From CAZZDK01 sp964652235 (GTDB lineage: Bacteria; Pseudomonadota; Alphaproteobacteria; UBA9219): a stretch of DNA of 64,000 bases. Numbering within the stretch: position 1 is the stretch's first letter; each line of letters begins with the position of its first letter. The notes beneath the pieces were generated by a model. It was not told where the DNA came from. It saw only the letters and a program-made list of their open reading frames with translations, and made no database searches. The stretch covers positions 39,883 through 103,882 of the forward strand of contig CAZZDK010000005.1 in assembly GCA_964652235.1 (NCBI GenBank). The letters run 5' to 3'. Of this stretch, positions 34,098 to 41,549 are shown piece after piece. Made by a program: the position numbers and the translations under genes.

Positions 34098-35039
34098 TTA
34101 GACGTACTCCTCGATATCGTTGGTTAGCGTGACGGTGAGCATTTTGCCAGCCGTGGTGTTTTTGGCGGCCTGCCAATTAAAGCTGGCCTGCACGCCGCCG
34201 GGGCCGGTGATAGAGAGTTTCGGCTTGGGCAGATAAACCTCGTGCGCCGTGAACAGGATCGAGCGGTCGGCGTCGATGGTGTAGCCGAAGGTCAATTCCA
34301 CAGGCGTGTTGTTCGTCGCGGCGTCGATGAGCGTCGTATCGGCAAAACGCACGTCGATGGATCCCGTGAGCGCCGCGACCGTTGGATCGGCTCCATCGAT
34401 CTTGCCGTCATCGCGGATCGTCTCGATCTTTTCGAGGTTGTTGGTATAGGTCAGCTGAGCGCCCGTGACGTTGCCCAATTGCACGCCGTCTTTTTTGACA
34501 GCGCCTTGGAACTGGTTGAAGCGCGTCATGGCAAGTTCGCTGGGCGTACCGCCTGCGCTGGCCGAAGCACGGCTTTCGCCTTGCGCGATGCAGTTGATGG
34601 TGGCGCTGGCTCCGCCCGAACGCGAGAACGTGATCTGCATCGAGTTGGCACGAACGCCCATGTTCATAAAGAACGCCGAAGCCTCCGGCATACCTATTTC
34701 CAAGGACATGCTCGGAAGCGTGGCCAAACCCGACCCATAAGCGTGAACATACGGCCCCGTGCCGCTGGTTGTCGGCGCGCCAAGCAAGGCCTTGAGCCAA
34801 TGTCCAAAATTGCGCAGATCGACGGGCACAACCACGTCGCCCTCGACGTTGATCACGTCGCGCATGGGCTGCGAGGGGTCGCGGCCTTGGCCCAAAAGAT
34901 CGGAGGCGATCAAGCCTTGCTCCGACCCCAGCGCCGAGGAGATAAACGGAAACCGAACGAAGTTCCCGCTTGGAGGGCTGCCGTAGACCGTTTCGATTTT
35001 ACCCAATAGCTGCGCATTCGCGCCATAGGCACGTGCCAT
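34098..35039 (-). CDS. Major tail tube protein
   Basis: A 313-aa protein. ANAQLLGKIETVYGSPPSGN at the start and the PYVHAYGSGLATLPSMSLEI strands, with TGSIDVRFADTTLID, match siphovirus tail tube proteins. The all-beta middle and C-terminus have a FNWQAAKNTTAGKMLTVTLTNDIE end. It is followed by the G-like chaperone gene. It makes the tail shaft. Confidence 0.75.
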   Translation of the reverse strand: MARAYGANAQLLGKIETVYGSPPSGNFVRFPFISSALGSEQGLIASDLLGQGRDPSQPMRDVINVEGDVVVPVDLRNFGHWLKALLGAPTTSGTGPYVHAYGSGLATLPSMSLEIGMPEASAFFMNMGVRANSMQITFSRSGGASATINCIAQGESRASASAGGTPSELAMTRFNQFQGAVKKDGVQLGNVTGAQLTYTNNLEKIETIRDDGKIDGADPTVAALTGSIDVRFADTTLIDAATNNTPVELTFGYTIDADRSILFTAHEVYLPKPKLSITGPGGVQASFNWQAAKNTTAGKMLTVTLTNDIEEYV

Positions 35040-35069
35040 GATGATCCTCCAGTTATGTGATGAAAGGGT

Positions 35070-35501
35070 TCAGCCCAATTGGCTGTCGGTGGTGTAAATC
35101 AGCTCAATCGGCACGATGGCCGCCTTAATGTTCGCTGCGCCTTCGATCACGACCGAGCTTGTGTCGGCGGCGTGAGGCGTCACGCGGTCGCACAGACCGC
35201 CGAGCGTTTGATCCGCGATCAAAGCGGCTGCGATGGCTTGAAACAAAGCGTCCATCATCTGATCGCGCTCTGCCGCTGTTCCTGCCTGAACAATGACCTC
35301 CAACGATGCGATGTGCTGCCAGTAATAGGAAAGCGGCGAAAGGATCGTCTCGGGCTCGCCAGGGTCGCCGTCGCGCAGGATGAGAAGCCCTTCAGGCAGT
35401 ACCTTCTCCGGCAGCGTTTCATTACGCAAAACCTTTGGGCCAGAAATGGTTTGTAGTGTTTCAAACAAGGCTTGCAGAACCATTTCCCGTTGTGTCAGCA
35501 T
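35070..35501 (-). CDS. Tail terminator-like protein
   Basis: A 143-aa protein. LTQREMVLQALFETLQTISG is an N-terminal helix, and LPEGLLILRDGD leads into a beta-strand region, with YYWQHIASLEVIVQAGT. Size, fold pattern and the place before the tail tube gene fit a minor tail terminator (gpU-like). The similarity is to the general layout, not to a sequence I can name. Confidence 0.6.
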   Translation of the reverse strand: MLTQREMVLQALFETLQTISGPKVLRNETLPEKVLPEGLLILRDGDPGEPETILSPLSYYWQHIASLEVIVQAGTAAERDQMMDALFQAIAAALIADQTLGGLCDRVTPHAADTSSVVIEGAANIKAAIVPIELIYTTDSQLG

Positions 35502-35537
35502 GAGGTGTCTTTCCGTTACGTTTCAAGGAATTGGTTC

Positions 35538-36035
35538 ATGGTTGCCAAAGAAAACATTCATATTCGCAAGGTTTCATCCCTTGCCGATTGCGAATCCATG
35601 TCGGTCTTGGCAGAGAAGCTTGCTCGCCATCACAACGAAGATTTGCGTCCCGATCCGCAAAAGCTTCTGGCGGACAAAGACTGGTTTTCGGCGGCTCTAG
35701 CCTCGATTGATGGCAAGGATATCGGTTTCGTTGGTTGGCACAGGCTCTATGCCTGTCAATCGGCCACACGTTATTTCGAGCTGCAAAATCTCTACGTTGA
35801 GCCCGAATTCAGAGGACAGCTTGTGGCAGTCAAACTTGTTCTGGAGGTAGTCTTGGACGCCTTCGACAAAGGCGGAACGATAGGGATCGGTGTCCGCAAG
35901 GACAACCTTTCTGCGCTGGAGTTTTACAAAAAACTTGGCTGCACGGTCATTGATCGCAACGACCTCTGGCGTTGCCGCTGGAACCAAGAGAAAATGCGTG
36001 AGTTTGCTTCGTGGGCCGAAGAAATGTTCGCATAG
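35538..36035 (+). CDS. GNAT N-acetyltransferase (moron 4)
   Basis: The product is 165 aa from the ATG at 35538 (AAGGAA Shine-Dalgarno at 35524). LQNLYVEPEFRGQLVAVKLV (acetyl-CoA loop) and IGVRKDNLSALEFYKKLGCT (end motif) define the fold. It is a plus-strand gene between the DUF6441-type and tail terminator genes, both minus, so it has its own promoter. The substrate is unknown. Confidence 0.85.
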   Translation: MVAKENIHIRKVSSLADCESMSVLAEKLARHHNEDLRPDPQKLLADKDWFSAALASIDGKDIGFVGWHRLYACQSATRYFELQNLYVEPEFRGQLVAVKLVLEVVLDAFDKGGTIGIGVRKDNLSALEFYKKLGCTVIDRNDLWRCRWNQEKMREFASWAEEMFA

Positions 36036-36036
36036 C

Positions 36037-36693
36037 CTATTTCTCTGTAATCTCCTGCCAGTTTTGAACGACAAAGCGCGGCAATGCGTCGTTCCATTTC
36101 TTTTCGGCGCTGCCGATATCGAAGCGTTTCTTGATCGAGACTTGCGGAACCAGCAGAAACATGATCGCCGTGGTCAGGCCGCGACCCGTTCGCATGGCCG
36201 TTGCGCTGGCCTTGGCAAAACCGCCGCGCTTGCCTGTTCGCGCGCGCATGTTGTCGGCGACCAGCAAGGAAACGGCACCGTGCCGATAAATGAACCGAAG
36301 CCGCTGCCCACGAACCTGCTCCCATGAAGCAGGCGTGATCTTCTTGCCCATCGCGTATTTGCCCGCCGCAGGGGTCGGGATCGCCAGAAAGAAGCCCTTG
36401 CTGGATTTGATGATCGCGCCCCGCGCATAGACGTTCACGATGTTCGGGGCTTTGCTGAACACAAAGCCCGCCGCGTTGATGCTGGCCTGTCCTTGCGGAA
36501 ACACCATGCCGCGCCATGTGTTCGCTAACCTCTGGCCAAGTCCGGCGCTTGTGATCTGCCCGCGCAATTCCAGCTTGAGACCGTCCGTCGCTTGCCGCAC
36601 GCCTTGCGTGACCGCACGCTCTGCCGCCTTGGTTTCTTGGGCCATGATCTTGGTCAGGCTACCCTGCAAGGCAGCCGCAAGGCGCAAGCTCAT
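36037..36693 (-). CDS. DUF6441-like phage protein
   Basis: A 218-aa protein. ATDGLKLELRGQITSAGLGQ and RLANTWRGMVFPQGQ are hallmarks of a family of head-tail connection proteins in alphaproteobacterial phages. The C-terminus is VSIKKRFDIGSAEKKWNDAL. It overlaps the preceding gene by 4 bp (ATGA). It is probably a neck component. Confidence 0.7.
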   Translation of the reverse strand: MSLRLAAALQGSLTKIMAQETKAAERAVTQGVRQATDGLKLELRGQITSAGLGQRLANTWRGMVFPQGQASINAAGFVFSKAPNIVNVYARGAIIKSSKGFFLAIPTPAAGKYAMGKKITPASWEQVRGQRLRFIYRHGAVSLLVADNMRARTGKRGGFAKASATAMRTGRGLTTAIMFLLVPQVSIKKRFDIGSAEKKWNDALPRFVVQNWQEITEK

Positions 36694-37007
36694 GCGGGCC
36701 TCGTGTTCAATGTCCAGATCAACCGCAAGGCATCGGCAATTGGCTCGCCCTGCACGACATAATTCCGGCCCCCGATCAGGAATTGATCGTCCTCTTCGGG
36801 ATCCTGTATTTCGATGACGCGCACGAGAAGAATGAGCGTTTCGGAAGCGATCCGAGCCTCGCCAAAAGACGCGACTTCGTCCGGTCGTTTCAGGATCACA
36901 CGCACATCGGATCCAGCTCCGCCCGATGCGGGGAGATAGACCGCATCGGCGGCGATGTTCGGATCCGCGAACAGATCGTCCATCGCCGCCGAGAAAGCGT
37001 CTTCCAT
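36690..37007 (-). CDS. Head-tail joining protein (gpFII-like)
   Basis: A 105-aa protein. It starts with a DLFADPNIAADAVYLPASGG pattern and continues as a small beta protein with VEIQDPEED-like strands (VIEIQDPEEDDQFLIGGRNY). Size and place after the major capsid gene fit a head-tail joiner. It ends in WTLNTRPA. Confidence 0.65.
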   Translation of the reverse strand: MEDAFSAAMDDLFADPNIAADAVYLPASGGAGSDVRVILKRPDEVASFGEARIASETLILLVRVIEIQDPEEDDQFLIGGRNYVVQGEPIADALRLIWTLNTRPA

Positions 37008-37010
37008 TGC

Positions 37011-38030
37011 TTACGTGCTGCTCATCAGCTGCACCGCGAGGCGGGGCCGCTTGTTAATCGGCAGGATCGAGGATTCCGTGCGGATCTCGATAGCCCCACC
37101 GTCCGGACGCGCCAACTGACGGGCATAGATCGGCAGACCGATGGTATTGACCGTCTCGATAAGGTTGGCAGGCGCGCCGTAGGTGACGAAGGTGTCGAGT
37201 GTGCCCAAGGGGAACGCGATGCCTTCGCCCGCCGGAACGAGCGTTTCCGCCGCGCCGGTCGAAAGCGTGACCGTGGCCGAGTATTCCTCGAACACAATGC
37301 CTCCGAACGGGAAGCGGCGACGAGCATCTTCGCGCAGAGGCTGCATGCCCGAGGCGTAGAACTTGTAGGCTTCTACGACCTTGGGATGTCCGATCAACTT
37401 GTCGAAGAACTCCGGCGAGACAAGCGCGAGAACGGAACTCATGCTCTCGCCCTTCAACTCCGTTTCGATCTTGCGCAAAACGTCGCGGATAATCGCTTGA
37501 ATATCCGAAGCATCGTCGCCGAAATCGAAGTCCACGGACAGGCGCGTGAGGCCGAACTCCGTGAAGTAGTTGTAAAGCGTAGTCCCCGCGCCGTCCCGCA
37601 CCGTGCCGCGAAGCGCATTGATCTCCATGAACTCGCGGGTCTGGGCGTGCTTGGCGCGCATGCGGGTCAGCTTGCGTTCCATCAGAACGGCAAGCGGATC
37701 GCTGCTGTCCGCGCTGCCGAACCCGCGCACGCCTTGGATGTCCTGCGGAGTGATGTTGTCGTCGTGCGGGATCCACGGCACGGTGAACGAGCGCATCGAC
37801 CGGCTGTCGCGGTTGGCGACGGTCGAAGGCCCGCCCAAAGGCACGGTCGGCAGAAGGTTCAACACGCCTTCAGCCTGTTCGATCAGGACGGAACGCTGTG
37901 TGATGCCTTCGAACCGAAACAGGCCCATCTGGCCGAGGCGCGTGTAGATGTTCGGCAGGATGTTGATGGCCTGCGTCATTTCCGCAAGCGAATAGCCGCC
38001 TGCGTCAAAGGGATTGATGATGACAGTCAT
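37011..38030 (-). CDS. Major capsid protein (lambda gpE family)
   Basis: A 339-aa protein. SLAEMTQAINILPNIYTRLG and RSMRSFTVPWIPHDDNITPQ are gpE-family motifs, and RKIETELKGESMSSVLALVS lies in the core. The C-terminal end RPRLAVQLMSS closes it. It forms the icosahedral shell. It is separated from the gpD gene by a hairpin terminator. Confidence 0.85.
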   Translation of the reverse strand: MTVIINPFDAGGYSLAEMTQAINILPNIYTRLGQMGLFRFEGITQRSVLIEQAEGVLNLLPTVPLGGPSTVANRDSRSMRSFTVPWIPHDDNITPQDIQGVRGFGSADSSDPLAVLMERKLTRMRAKHAQTREFMEINALRGTVRDGAGTTLYNYFTEFGLTRLSVDFDFGDDASDIQAIIRDVLRKIETELKGESMSSVLALVSPEFFDKLIGHPKVVEAYKFYASGMQPLREDARRRFPFGGIVFEEYSATVTLSTGAAETLVPAGEGIAFPLGTLDTFVTYGAPANLIETVNTIGLPIYARQLARPDGGAIEIRTESSILPINKRPRLAVQLMSST

Positions 38031-38052
38031 AAGTTTCTCCAGAGGTTAGACA

Positions 38053-38080
38053 TGAAAAAAACCGCCTTGAAGGCGGTTTC
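38053..38080 (-). terminator. Rho-independent terminator between gpD and gpE genes
   Basis: On the minus strand the stem AAACCGCC/GGCGGTTT (38072-38079 with 38059-38066) has loop TTCAA and is followed by a T-run. It lies in the 71-bp gap before the capsid gene. It cannot be fully efficient if the capsid gene depends on readthrough, or the capsid has its own promoter. Confidence 0.75.
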
Positions 38081-38101
38081 GGGTGGGATATGAGAGGTCG
38101 C

Positions 38102-38491
38102 TTAGGCCGTGTCGCGGACGACAAGGCCGTGACTTGCAAGCTGGACGATCTTGGCCGCTTTCTCCGCCGCCAGATCGACGCTGGCGTCATAAGCCAAACG
38201 ATCTTTCGACAGAATGATGGGGCCGCGAACCGCGACGAGACCGACGGCATCCGCCGCTGTCGCGTCAACGATCTCCAGCAGAACGGCGCAGGCGTTTTCT
38301 GCGCCTTCGTCGCCCACGACCTCGGCTACAGGCGAAGCGCGATACTTGCCGGAAGCCGTGATCTTGCCCAGCACCGTGCCGATGGCATAGGAAGCGCCGG
38401 ATTTGAGAGTCACGAACTCGCGGCTATAGCGCGGTTCAAGCTCGTATTTCACGAGATCGCCAAGCGTGGGGTTTTGCGTCAATGCAGTCAT
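38102..38491 (-). CDS. Head decoration protein (lambda gpD family)
   Basis: A 129-aa protein. NPTLGDLVKYELEPRYSREF and GASYAIGTVLGKITASGKYR are typical. The all-beta body ends in ASHGLVVRDTA. It stabilises the capsid exterior. It lies after the S49 protease gene and before the gpE gene, the usual order. Confidence 0.85.
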   Translation of the reverse strand: MTALTQNPTLGDLVKYELEPRYSREFVTLKSGASYAIGTVLGKITASGKYRASPVAEVVGDEGAENACAVLLEIVDATAADAVGLVAVRGPIILSKDRLAYDASVDLAAEKAAKIVQLASHGLVVRDTA

Positions 38492-38524
38492 GTTGAGTTT
38501 CTCCTTCGGGTTTGATGGTTAGGG

Positions 38525-38950
38525 TTACGCTTTGGCCTTATCAGCCGCAGCGCGGGCGCGGCGGACGATGGGGCTGTCGGCAGACGTGGCTGTGGGGGCT
38601 GTCGCCGCTGCAACAACGCCGGTCGCGTTCGAACGCGCGGCCAACTCGTCGAGCACGGCGCGTCGCATGGCGTCGGGTTTCAGTCCCTTTGCCATCGCTT
38701 CGGCCACGTCGAGCGTTACGCCCAGTCTTGCGGCTTGTGCGGCGATTTGGGCCATTTCGGCGTAGCTTTCGCGCACTTTTTGCGTGACTTTCGCCTCAAT
38801 CGCGGCTTGATCCGCCGTATCGGGGGCCGGTTCGGCTGCAGGTTGCGGCGGCGTAGGCGCAGGATCCGTTGCCGGAGCGGCGGGCGGCTGCTCGGGTTGC
38901 GGCGTTTCAACCTGCGTTTGCGCTTCGATTTTCTGAGGATCGGCATTCAT
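38525..38950 (-). CDS. Nested scaffold protein (internal start in the S49 gene, Nu3-like)
   Basis: An in-frame ATG at 38950 (Met297 of the protease) has a perfect AAAGGA Shine-Dalgarno at correct spacing. It would give a 141-aa protein made of the Pro-rich linker and helical C-terminus only. Lambda C/Nu3 uses the same arrangement. Seen: the RBS and start. Inferred: the scaffold role. Confidence 0.6.
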   Translation of the reverse strand: MNADPQKIEAQTQVETPQPEQPPAAPATDPAPTPPQPAAEPAPDTADQAAIEAKVTQKVRESYAEMAQIAAQAARLGVTLDVAEAMAKGLKPDAMRRAVLDELAARSNATGVVAAATAPTATSADSPIVRRARAAADKAKA

Positions 38951-39838
38951 GAGTATGTCCTTTCGGCTTGTTGAGAGTTGAGAAAACGTCGACATGACGG
39001 AAGACCCCAAGGCGGCAAGCGCCGCCTCGCGGCTCATCACGGCATCGGCAAGCTGAGCGTCGAGCGCGGACGCGCCGCGATAGACGCCTGCTTCGGTGCC
39101 GCGAACAGTTTCGGCCTGAAGGCCGCGATTTTTCGAGACAAGAGCGACGAAGGCGGCATAAAGCCCATCGACATCGGCCTGGATTTCCTCGCGCGCGCGG
39201 TCGGCCAAAGGCTCATGCGGATTGCCATCGACCTTGCGTTCGCCCGCATAGATGAAGTTCCATGCAAGACCGGCTTGTTCGTCCGCGCCGCTTTCATCGA
39301 CATGGACGGCGACAACGCCGATGGAACCGACTTCCGCCGTTTGCGTCAAAACGATCTTGTCGGCGCACGACGCGATGGCATAGGCCGCCGACAATGCGCC
39401 CTCATGGGCCAAAGCCCAGAGCGGCTTGCCATATTGCGCCTTCAGCGCCGCAATCTTGTCGCACAAATCAAAAAGGCCCCCGACTTCGCCGCCGGGGGAG
39501 TCGATCTCGAGCAAAACGGCTCGGGCGGACGGATCGGCAAAGGCGCTTTCGATGTTCTGCCCGACTTCCGCATAGCTGGTAAGACCGCTGAGAGCCGCAA
39601 AGTAACCGGAGCGCGTGACAAGCGTGCCAAAGACCGGAACAACGGCCACGCCTTCGGATGTGATCTGCAAATCCCCGTCGTCACCGGGCGCGTTCTCGCC
39701 GCCCAGCGTCAAGGTCTCGCCGCCAGCTCCCGTCAGGCGCGGGCCGAGGACGGAAAGCAGCACGTCGAGTTTGGGCCGCGCCAGCATCAACGGCGCGCCA
39801 AACACGCGGGCGGCAATATGCGGAAGATCGTTCATCAT
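38525..39838 (-). CDS. S49-family head maturation protease (ClpP/SppA-like)
   Basis: A 437-aa protein. It has a GTLVTRSGYF strand, LLEIDSPGGEVGGLFDL, and catalytic Ser150 in HEGALSAAYAIAS, with Lys202 in AGERKVDGNP as partner. Residues about 295-437 are Pro/Ala/Gln-rich then helical and form the scaffold, which also has its own internal start. It processes the capsid precursor. It overlaps the portal gene by 4 bp. Confidence 0.85.
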   Translation of the reverse strand: MMNDLPHIAARVFGAPLMLARPKLDVLLSVLGPRLTGAGGETLTLGGENAPGDDGDLQITSEGVAVVPVFGTLVTRSGYFAALSGLTSYAEVGQNIESAFADPSARAVLLEIDSPGGEVGGLFDLCDKIAALKAQYGKPLWALAHEGALSAAYAIASCADKIVLTQTAEVGSIGVVAVHVDESGADEQAGLAWNFIYAGERKVDGNPHEPLADRAREEIQADVDGLYAAFVALVSKNRGLQAETVRGTEAGVYRGASALDAQLADAVMSREAALAALGSSVMSTFSQLSTSRKDILMNADPQKIEAQTQVETPQPEQPPAAPATDPAPTPPQPAAEPAPDTADQAAIEAKVTQKVRESYAEMAQIAAQAARLGVTLDVAEAMAKGLKPDAMRRAVLDELAARSNATGVVAAATAPTATSADSPIVRRARAAADKAKA

Positions 39839-41331
39839 GTCGTTTGCTGTTCCTCAATGGGTTGGTTGTTTTGCTCATCCTGCGGCGCATCAGGCTGCGG
39901 CGCTGGCAAAGCCTTCGTTTCCTGAAAGGAAATCCCCAGCTGCGCTTCTTGCTGCCTTTCCGCCGCGATCTCGGCGTTGACCTGCGCGATGTCGTAGCCG
40001 CGCTCGGCGATGGCCTGCGTCCGGCTTTTGAGTCCTGCGTTGATCTGCGCGATTTCGGCATTGGCATCCTTGAGCGGATCGACCCAGTCCCACTTGGGCG
40101 GCAACCAGTCGCAACCCAGATAATCCGCACGTTTGGCCTCAAAGTTGCGGATCGTCAGCGCGCCCGACAGAACGGCCATATCCATCCAGCGTTCCCAAAC
40201 GCGGCGGCACAACTGCCAAACCATGACCGAGTGCTGCCACGCGCCCACGCGCCGCCGAAACTCGAGCAAAGCCATACGGGAGTTTGAATAGTTCGCCTTC
40301 AGCATGTCGCCGGAGACGTAGGCGTAAGGCACGCCCGTCGCTGCCGAGATTTGCAGGATCGTGCGGTATTGAAACGGCTCATAGGTCTGGCCGACATCGG
40401 CTGGCGACGAGGTTTGAACCTCTTCGCCGGGTTCCAGCATCGTGACCTGACCCGGCTGCACGTCCATGATGCGTTCGCCGTTTTCGTCTTCTTGCTCCGC
40501 CGTATCGAACGGTTCGTTCGGCGCAGGCGTCGTGATGAAGAGCGCGTACATGGCCGCGACCTTCTTGCGGTCAAGTTCCGCATCGTCATACTGATCCAGA
40601 AGAAACAGCTTCACGATAGCGGGAGCCAGACGCGAGACGCCGCGCAACTGGCCAGCATCTGCCGCATCCATCAGATGCATGACATTTAAGGCCGGGATGC
40701 GCACCGTTTCGCTTGTCAGGTCTGGTTGCGTCAGGTCGCCGGGATGGCGGCGCAGGAAATGATACGCCACGCGCCGCCCGTTGCCGTCGAACTCAATCCC
40801 GCACCGGATGACGTTGCCGCTCGCAAGTACCTCGTTTTTGGTCAAAGGCAGCATTTCTGTCGGCAGAAGCTGTAATTGAAGCGGCACCGGCAAGCCAAGC
40901 GATGGAGAAACGGGCCGAAAGACGAAAAACGTCTCGCCCGTGATGAACATCTCCCGAGCGGCGCGGCGTTGCAGGCCGTAAAAGTCAGTCAGCCCTTCCG
41001 CATCGGCGTAATCCGTCCAGCTGCACCACAGTTCCATGACACGGTTTTTAAGCCGCGCGTTGGCAATCTTGCTCGACGGGGTAATTCCGTCGCCTACGGC
41101 GTTACCCGTCCAGCTTTCGGCTGCGTTTGTGGCATAGCCGTTGTTCCGAACAAGATAACGTGCCCGCGCCGTAATCGTAGGCCCGGCACTGACCAGAAGC
41201 GTGTTCAGATGGAGGCGCGAGGGTTGAAACGTCCGTAGGCGCCTGTTGCCTTGGGAGGCCTCGAAGCCCCCCGTCGAGAGCGAGCCAAAGGCCCCGCGCC
41301 AGACGCGCGTGATGTTTGATAGCAGCCCCAT
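39835..41331 (-). CDS. Portal protein (lambda gpB family)
   Basis: A 498-aa protein. It has ARYLVRNNGYATNAAESWTG near residue 57, AREMFITGETFFVFRP, GIEFDGNGRRVAYHFLRRHP, ATGVPYAYVSGDM, then LEFRRRVGAWQHSVMVWQL. It is a lambda-type portal forming the dodecameric vertex. The C-terminal Gln/Pro-rich tail is disordered. It overlaps the S49 gene by 4 bp. Confidence 0.9.
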   Translation of the reverse strand: MGLLSNITRVWRGAFGSLSTGGFEASQGNRRLRTFQPSRLHLNTLLVSAGPTITARARYLVRNNGYATNAAESWTGNAVGDGITPSSKIANARLKNRVMELWCSWTDYADAEGLTDFYGLQRRAAREMFITGETFFVFRPVSPSLGLPVPLQLQLLPTEMLPLTKNEVLASGNVIRCGIEFDGNGRRVAYHFLRRHPGDLTQPDLTSETVRIPALNVMHLMDAADAGQLRGVSRLAPAIVKLFLLDQYDDAELDRKKVAAMYALFITTPAPNEPFDTAEQEDENGERIMDVQPGQVTMLEPGEEVQTSSPADVGQTYEPFQYRTILQISAATGVPYAYVSGDMLKANYSNSRMALLEFRRRVGAWQHSVMVWQLCRRVWERWMDMAVLSGALTIRNFEAKRADYLGCDWLPPKWDWVDPLKDANAEIAQINAGLKSRTQAIAERGYDIAQVNAEIAAERQQEAQLGISFQETKALPAPQPDAPQDEQNNQPIEEQQTT

Positions 41332-41332
41332 C

Positions 41333-41545
41333 TTAAAGCCCCTTGCTGCCCGACGTCAGGACACGACGGCGCGGTTTGCCGCTTTCGAGAACGGCGATAC
41401 GTTTTTCCAGATCGGTAATGGCCGAAGCCATTTCGGCATCCGTCGCGTAGGAGATACGGCGGCCCTCGACATCGATGCTGCGCACCCCGCGCCAGCGCGC
41501 GGCGAGCAACGCCTCAAGGCGCGCTTTCATGTCGTCAAGGGTCAT
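41333..41545 (-). CDS. GpW-type head-tail joining protein
   Basis: A 70-aa protein. MTLDDMKARLEALLAARWRG and GRRISYATDAEMASAITDLE are typical GpW sequence. It lies between the terminase and portal genes, as in lambda. It ends 1 bp before the portal start. Confidence 0.8.
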   Translation of the reverse strand: MTLDDMKARLEALLAARWRGVRSIDVEGRRISYATDAEMASAITDLEKRIAVLESGKPRRRVLTSGSKGL

Positions 41546-41549
41546 TGGC

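Noticed and set aside
36783..38093. Plus-strand ORF of 436 aa opposite the capsid gene
   Set aside because: Shadow of the gpE frame; Arg/His/Asp-rich and without recognisable domains.
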